Positions 59,274 through 64,000 of a stretch of 64,000 nt of DNA are shown here, in pieces. Origin of the DNA: Bacteroidales bacterium (lineage in GTDB: Bacteria; Bacteroidota; Bacteroidia; Bacteroidales; WCHB1-69); assembly GCA_017651425.1 (NCBI GenBank), contig JAGCCZ010000072.1:55904-119903 (forward strand). The letters run 5' to 3'. The position numbers were made by a program, and so were the translations under genes. The notes under the pieces are model-generated. The model was not told the origin of the DNA. It ran no database searches and saw only the letters and a program-made list of their open reading frames with translations. Numbering within the stretch: the first letter of the stretch is position 1; the number at the start of each line of letters is the position of its first letter.

Positions 59274-61166
59274 ATGGAACATCCCCGATTGTCCGAAATA
59301 CGTGCTGTCCTGAAGCAGCATTGGGGCTACGGCGCCTTCCGCCCGTTGCAGGAGGATATTATCCTCTCTGTTCTGGACGGGAAGGACACTCTGGCATTGC
59401 TCCCCACGGGCGGGGGCAAGTCCATCTGTTTTCAAGTGCCCGCGTTGGCCATGCAGGGATTGTGCCTCGTCATCTCTCCTCTTATTGCATTGATGAAAGA
59501 CCAGGTGCTGCATTTGCGCGAGCGTGGCATCAAGTCTGCCGCCATCTATACGGGCATGACGGGCAGCGAGGTCGAGGATGCACTCTCCAACGCCATGTTC
59601 GACAAGGAGTTCCGTTTTTTGTACGTCTCCCCGGAACGTCTTCAGACCGAGACGTTCAAGGCCAGCGTGAAGCGGATGCCTGTCAAGATGATCGCGGTGG
59701 ACGAGGCACACTGCATCTCGCAATGGGGGTACGACTTCCGACCGCCCTACCTGCAAATTGCCAACATCCGCCAAATCTTTCCGAAAGTGCCGGTGCTGGC
59801 CCTCACCGCCACCGCCACCCCGGAGGTGGTCAAGGATATCCAGCTGAGGCTGGGGTTCAAGCAGGAAAATGTGTTCCAAAAGAGCTTCAAGCGCGACAAT
59901 CTCACCTATTTTGTTGTTAAGGAAGAGGACAAGCTGGGCCGGATGCTCCGCATCATGGAACGTTATCCTGGTACGGGTATCGTCTATGTGCGCAACCGTC
60001 GCCGCACGGCCGAGACCGCCGAGTTCCTCTGCAAGCACGGCATCGCCGCCGACTATTACCACGCGGGTCTCGACCCCCGCACGCGCGACCGGAAGCAGAA
60101 TGACTGGATGACTGGCAAGACGCGCGTCATCGTGGCCACCAACGCCTTCGGCATGGGTATCGACAAGCCCGACGTGCGCTTTGTGGTTCACATCGACCTG
60201 CCCGACTCTCTTGAGGCCTATTTCCAGGAGGCCGGGCGTGGCGGGCGCGACGAGAAACCCTCGGTGGCCATCCTGCTCTATGACGAGTACGACCTCCGCC
60301 AGCTCAAACGCAGTTTCACGTTGTCGTTCCCCCCTCTGGAAAAAGTGCGTGAGGTTTACCGTGACCTTTGTCAGCATTTCTATATAGAGATGGGCACGGG
60401 ACAGAACCGCATGTTTCCCTTCTATATCCATGAGCACGCCCCCCGCGTGGGCATGGACCCCGTGCAGTATTTCAACGCCCTGAAGCTGTTGGAACAGGCG
60501 GGCTGGATCGTCCTCTCCGAACATCTCCGCGACCAGTCGCAGATCCATTTCAAGATGAATGACGAACAGTTGCGGCGCTATGAGGAGCAACACCCCGACT
60601 TGGCGGATTTTGTGACCCTACTGCTGCGTTCATACGCCGGCGTGTTCACTCAATATGTCCGCATTGACGAGCGCACCATCGCATCTCGTGCCGCCATCAC
60701 CCCCGAACAAGTGGTTGAAAAGCTGCGCTTGTTGGGTTCACATCAGGTGATCTCCTACCAACAGGAGAGCAATATCCCGCTGCTCATTTTTGCCGTCAAC
60801 CGACAAAACGAGCGATATCTTTATTTGGATCCCGAAGTGTATGAAAACCGCAAATTGAGGGCTCAAGAACGTATGGAGGCGGTTCGCGATTATGTGGTGT
60901 CCAATGATTTGTGCCGAAGCCAGGCCCTGTTGAGATATTTCGGCGAAACCGACAGCACGCCTTGCGGCGGGTGCGACGTGTGCCGTTCCAGAAAACGTGC
61001 CACAGCCGATGATGCTGTGATGGAAACACTCCGTTCTCTTGTCCGAAAGATGGCCAAGGATGAGGGAGAAACGAAGAAATCAATATTCGAAAAGCTCTCG
61101 AAACAGTACGATGAATATCAGATTGAAATTGTAATGCGCTGGTTGTCAGATAATAAAGAAATTTGA
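59274..61166 (+). CDS. recQ: ATP-dependent DNA helicase RecQ
   Basis: 630 residues from the ATG at 59274. A 3'-5' helicase for recombination and fork repair. Motif 0 is FRPLQEDII. Walker A is LLPTGGGKSICFQVPA (about 41-56), and the DEAH box is VDEAHCISQWGYDFRPPY (Asp143). Later motifs are LTATATPEV, GIVYVRNRR, YYHAGLDPRTRD and ATNAFGMGIDKPDVRFVVH, with QEAGRGGRD (motif VI). The zinc domain is shifted to the C-terminus (CRSQALLRYFGETDSTPCGG, then CDVC). No HRDC domain follows, as in short Bacteroidetes RecQ forms. It is transcribed divergently from the M23 operon. Confidence 0.95.
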   Translation: MEHPRLSEIRAVLKQHWGYGAFRPLQEDIILSVLDGKDTLALLPTGGGKSICFQVPALAMQGLCLVISPLIALMKDQVLHLRERGIKSAAIYTGMTGSEVEDALSNAMFDKEFRFLYVSPERLQTETFKASVKRMPVKMIAVDEAHCISQWGYDFRPPYLQIANIRQIFPKVPVLALTATATPEVVKDIQLRLGFKQENVFQKSFKRDNLTYFVVKEEDKLGRMLRIMERYPGTGIVYVRNRRRTAETAEFLCKHGIAADYYHAGLDPRTRDRKQNDWMTGKTRVIVATNAFGMGIDKPDVRFVVHIDLPDSLEAYFQEAGRGGRDEKPSVAILLYDEYDLRQLKRSFTLSFPPLEKVREVYRDLCQHFYIEMGTGQNRMFPFYIHEHAPRVGMDPVQYFNALKLLEQAGWIVLSEHLRDQSQIHFKMNDEQLRRYEEQHPDLADFVTLLLRSYAGVFTQYVRIDERTIASRAAITPEQVVEKLRLLGSHQVISYQQESNIPLLIFAVNRQNERYLYLDPEVYENRKLRAQERMEAVRDYVVSNDLCRSQALLRYFGETDSTPCGGCDVCRSRKRATADDAVMETLRSLVRKMAKDEGETKKSIFEKLSKQYDEYQIEIVMRWLSDNKEI

Positions 61167-61203
61167 TTTTTTTGTAGCAAAACAGTCGGAACTGGCATCT
61201 ATT

Positions 61204-61261
61204 AAATGTCGGATATTGATTGTTTTTTGTCTCGACATTTTAAAATAAATGTTTATATTTG
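61204..61261 (+). promoter_or_regulatory. Inverted repeat and -7 element before the small secreted protein gene
   Basis: AAATGTCG (61204-61211) and CGACATTT (61233-61240) form an 8 bp inverted repeat with a 21 nt loop containing a T6 run. TATATTTG at 61254-61261 is a -7 element 27 bp before the ATG. The repeat could be the recQ terminator or an operator. Confidence 0.45.
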
Positions 61262-61288
61262 CAGCCTTGAATTAAAATACTTTTAAAT

Positions 61289-61744
61289 ATGAAAAAATTT
61301 ATCCTGCTTCCCGCCTTGATGCTCTTCACGATGGGCTTGTTTGCACAACAAGCCGGCACCGCCGTCCAAGTGGATCCGATGCTGTATGAGGTGTTGTCGG
61401 AATCCCAAATCAACGACCTTCGCACCAATAATCCGGCCCAACTGGTGCGTGAAAACTGTGCGTTAGTTTCCTATTGTTATCTTGCCCTGAAGATGACGGA
61501 GGCAGAAGGGACTTATCAGATGAAGGGAGACCTGAAAAACTATGTGAAGCCCGGCAAGAGCTGCGACTACCAGAAGATCATCGCCCGCGGTTGCATCAAC
61601 CGTTACGATTTCAATCTGGAACAAGACCCTTATCGGCAGAATGTTTACTCCCTTGGCAGTACGGGTGCTTACATCATTGTGCTCTCCCAAGAGAAATTCA
61701 ACCGGAATCTGGAAGCCTATCTGAATTTATACGGATTAGAATAG
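61289..61744 (+). CDS. Small secreted protein of unknown function
   Basis: 151 residues. The signal peptide is MKKFILLPALMLFTMGLFAQ. The mature ~130 residues are mixed polar with four Cys (in ENCALVSYCYLALK, GKSCDY and ARGCINRYDF), which could form two disulphides in the periplasm. There is no T9SS tail or lipobox. No family recognised. The CUB/P-domain surface protein gene starts 3 bp after its stop codon, so the two are surely co-transcribed and may act together. Confidence 0.75.
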   Translation: MKKFILLPALMLFTMGLFAQQAGTAVQVDPMLYEVLSESQINDLRTNNPAQLVRENCALVSYCYLALKMTEAEGTYQMKGDLKNYVKPGKSCDYQKIIARGCINRYDFNLEQDPYRQNVYSLGSTGAYIIVLSQEKFNRNLEAYLNLYGLE

Positions 61745-61747
61745 AAA

Positions 61748-64000
61748 ATGTTTATGAATACTATGAGAAGAGCACTTTTATTTTTATTTGTGACGCTTGG
61801 CGCCATGCTTGGCGTGCAGGCGCAGAATGCCATTACGATGGTGGATGTGATGGACCGCACGGGATGTAATTTCGTGGTCTATGATTGCGGTGGCTTGCAT
61901 GGTGACTATACCGCCAACCGCAACGACAAGCTGACCATTCATTCTAGCAATGCCAGTGCAGCATGTGTACAAGTGGAGTTTATCTTGGCTGATTTTGATG
62001 TGGATCCGTCAGACTCGGTGTTCATCTATGACGGCCTTAACGAACAAGCCCCGTTGTTGGCGATGCTCAACAATGACGTGGTGGCTAACATCTCCGCCAC
62101 CAGCATTGTTCTGGCCGCCACGGTGGCCAACTCTTCCGGAGCCCTGACCATCAAGTTCCTTTCCGATGGCAGCGCCCACGGCGGCGGCTTCGTCTTCAAC
62201 ACCACTTGTGTGGCACCCTGCCAACGTGTGCAGGTGGAACTGGATTCCATTCTCTCCTCCCACTTCCCCAAACAGGATACGGACGGTTTCTTCTATGTCG
62301 ATGTCTGCCCATACGATACGGTGCATTTTGTGGCCCATGGCATCTATCCCGACAACAACTTCAGTTACAACCAGAATGACCCCACTTCTGTTTTTACATG
62401 GGATATGAACCTTCAGACTATTGACAGTGTGGGACTTGATGCGTTGGACTACTACTTTACTCCGGGACGCGGCTATGATATATCCATCAACATTGAGGAC
62501 AGTGCCGGCTGCAAATCGACAATGCCTTACATTTTCCGTGTGCGCACTTCGCAGAACCCGATCCGAGGATTGAGCCCTCTGCCGGAGGTCTGCGCTGGCG
62601 CCACCCTGAATATCTCCACGGGTTATGACAATCTCTCTACCGTGCAGGTTGATACGGTGGGCAGCGAGCAGATTACGGCGCTCTCTGTCAATGACACTAT
62701 CTTCCTGCCGGATGGCGAGCCCTGCTCGACAGGATGCGCCTATCAGTCGCCTGTGACATTTACATCCTTTGCCCCGTCTGCTGTCATCCAAAGCGCCGAT
62801 GACATTCTTTTTGTGCGTATCAGGATTGAACACTCTTTCATCGGTGACATTTTTATCGGTCTGACATGCCCTAACGGCCAGATGGCCAAGATTATGAACA
62901 AGTATGGAAGCTCGGGTGCCACGCCGTGTGCTCCGTATGTGCCGCTGCCGTGGGGATGGCAGCTGACCTCTGGCGTGTCTTCTGGCGCCGACTTTGGTGT
63001 TGTGCAAGGCAATAGCGGTAACAAGTGCGATCCTTTGACCAACCCGATGGGCACCACCTGGAACTATTGCTGGTCCAACAACACCTCGCCCACATACGGG
63101 TATCAGTATGCCTCTGGCTCAGGCTATGTGTATGAGACCGTGAATGTTCATAATGGCATTGTGGATTCCACCAATGTGGCCCAGATGACGCAGGTCTATC
63201 ACCCTGATGAATCGTTTGACGCTCTGATCGGTTGTCCGATGAACGGCACATGGGCCATCACCGTCATTGATGCATGGGGTGCCGATAACGGCTGGATCAC
63301 GGAATGGGAGCTGGCTCTTGACCCCTCCCTGCTGCCGCAGGACTGGTCCTATCAGGTGCTTGTTGACTCGACTGCCTTGATCGGCCCGGGCGCGGATGGC
63401 GATTATGCCGTTCCGGATACTGCAGGTACGCTCCACTACATTGTTCGTGTGTTCGATGAGTATGGCTGCCATTATGACACGACCGCCGTGCTGGAGGTGA
63501 CACCGGCCCCACAACCCAATCTTGGCGCGGACTTCAACATCTGCTACGGCGACATGGTGACACTCAGCGCCGACTACGACGAACCGAACACGGATTACAA
63601 ATGGAATACGGGAGCCGAGACAGAAGAGATCAGTGTGGTGTCAGAAGGAACTTATATTCTGCACGTTTCCACAACCAACGAGTCAGGCACGCTGACCTGC
63701 AGCGGCACCGATACGGTGAAGGTGGGTGTCTTCGAATCCCCACGGCTGGACTTCGAGATCAGTGATACAGTGGGTTGCGCCCCGGTGACGATACGCTTCA
63801 CCAACAATTCCACGCCTGCGGACGCGGTGTATGAATGGATGATTCTTCGACTTGACGGGACGCTGGCCTACAGCTCCTTCCTCAGGGAGCCGTCTTTCGA
63901 GATCGACGAGCCCGGGACATACGCGGTTTACCTGAAGGCGACGACCATGGACGGCTGCAAGGACTCCGTGATCAAGTGGAACTATTTCGTGGTGAACATG
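61748..64000 (+). CDS. Large surface protein with CUB-like, P-type and PKD domains (3' end outside window)
   Basis: The frame is open from ATG 61748 to the last base (751 codons), so the protein continues beyond the window. Signal peptide: MRRALLFLFVTLGAMLGVQAQ after a short lead. Residues ~25-160 resemble a CUB domain (YDCGGLHGDYTANRNDKLTI, SVFIYDG, GGFVFN). Around 350-530 lies a proprotein-convertase P-like domain (HSFIGDIFIGLTCPNGQMA and GTWAITVIDAWGADNGWITE). Ig/PKD-like modules follow (CYGDMVTLSA, YKWNTGAETEEI, CAPVTIRFTNNSTPADAVYE). This architecture is typical of gliding-motility-associated or T9SS-exported Bacteroidetes surface proteins; the sorting tail would lie beyond 64000. Confidence 0.85.
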   Translation, partial: MFMNTMRRALLFLFVTLGAMLGVQAQNAITMVDVMDRTGCNFVVYDCGGLHGDYTANRNDKLTIHSSNASAACVQVEFILADFDVDPSDSVFIYDGLNEQAPLLAMLNNDVVANISATSIVLAATVANSSGALTIKFLSDGSAHGGGFVFNTTCVAPCQRVQVELDSILSSHFPKQDTDGFFYVDVCPYDTVHFVAHGIYPDNNFSYNQNDPTSVFTWDMNLQTIDSVGLDALDYYFTPGRGYDISINIEDSAGCKSTMPYIFRVRTSQNPIRGLSPLPEVCAGATLNISTGYDNLSTVQVDTVGSEQITALSVNDTIFLPDGEPCSTGCAYQSPVTFTSFAPSAVIQSADDILFVRIRIEHSFIGDIFIGLTCPNGQMAKIMNKYGSSGATPCAPYVPLPWGWQLTSGVSSGADFGVVQGNSGNKCDPLTNPMGTTWNYCWSNNTSPTYGYQYASGSGYVYETVNVHNGIVDSTNVAQMTQVYHPDESFDALIGCPMNGTWAITVIDAWGADNGWITEWELALDPSLLPQDWSYQVLVDSTALIGPGADGDYAVPDTAGTLHYIVRVFDEYGCHYDTTAVLEVTPAPQPNLGADFNICYGDMVTLSADYDEPNTDYKWNTGAETEEISVVSEGTYILHVSTTNESGTLTCSGTDTVKVGVFESPRLDFEISDTVGCAPVTIRFTNNSTPADAVYEWMILRLDGTLAYSSFLREPSFEIDEPGTYAVYLKATTMDGCKDSVIKWNYFVVNM

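Overview
The window looks like chromosomal DNA of an uncultured member of the Bacteroidales (Bacteroidetes). The evidence is consistent across the window. Many genes follow Bacteroidetes-type -7 elements (TAnnTTTG, usually TATTTTTG or TATCTTTG) rather than E. coli-type promoters. Several secreted proteins end in a type IX secretion (T9SS) sorting domain (FPNPxxD ... GIYILK ... KxVKQ). There is a PF14121-type outer-membrane porin, a C10 (streptopain) peptidase with FISUMP domains, and a Bacteroidetes-style tsaE/alanine-dehydrogenase neighbourhood. No SusC/SusD locus, rRNA, tRNA or CRISPR array was recognised.

Layout. 1-4.0 kb: the 5' end of a secreted protein, a strongly structured 0.6 kb intergenic region, a short chorismate synthase, an ASKHA sugar kinase, tsaE, and an alanine-dehydrogenase-like protein that lacks its Rossmann domain. 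4.0-7.8 kb: a large secreted C10 peptidase. 7.9-19.5 kb (minus strand): a chain of overlapping genes (malic enzyme, acyl-CoA-reductase-like protein, sensor kinase), a 1116-residue TPR/MORN protein, a PrsW-type membrane protease, fumarase C and a porin. 19.6-25.7 kb (plus): clpB behind a sigma-54-like promoter, an AbiE-type toxin-antitoxin pair set between clpB and pcm, and a nucleotidyltransferase. 25.8-41.1 kb (plus): mostly housekeeping genes (dnaA, recJ, a GT4 glycosyltransferase, M28 peptidase, dnaX split in two frames, subtilase, rel/spoT, M13 peptidase, carbamate kinase). 41.1-50.8 kb (minus): a membrane protein/GT2 pair, a neutral zinc peptidase, an unknown two-helix membrane protein and a 1620-residue GLUG/Ig-like T9SS adhesin.

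50.8-53.5 kb is the accessory island. Three two-gene cassettes on the minus strand (MntA/HepT; RelB-like antitoxin plus YafQ-like toxin with a nonsense codon; GHKL ATPase plus STAS-like protein) are separated by three same-direction copies of an ~80 bp repeat. The first copy abuts a 115 nt interrupted hairpin, and a 28 bp perfect palindrome lies in the leader of the adjacent adhesin gene. 53.5-64 kb: recR, pepD, an operon of cationic lipoprotein + M23/LysM endopeptidase + FG-GAP T9SS protein, recQ, a small secreted protein and the first 751 codons of a CUB/P-domain/PKD surface protein that runs off the window.

The most unusual items are the repeat-bounded cassette island with its large hairpin, the split dnaX at an A6 run, the domain-deleted alanine-dehydrogenase relative, the exact inverted-repeat operator of the AbiE-type locus, and the sigma-54-like promoter of clpB. 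All functional calls are by reading motifs; no searches were run.
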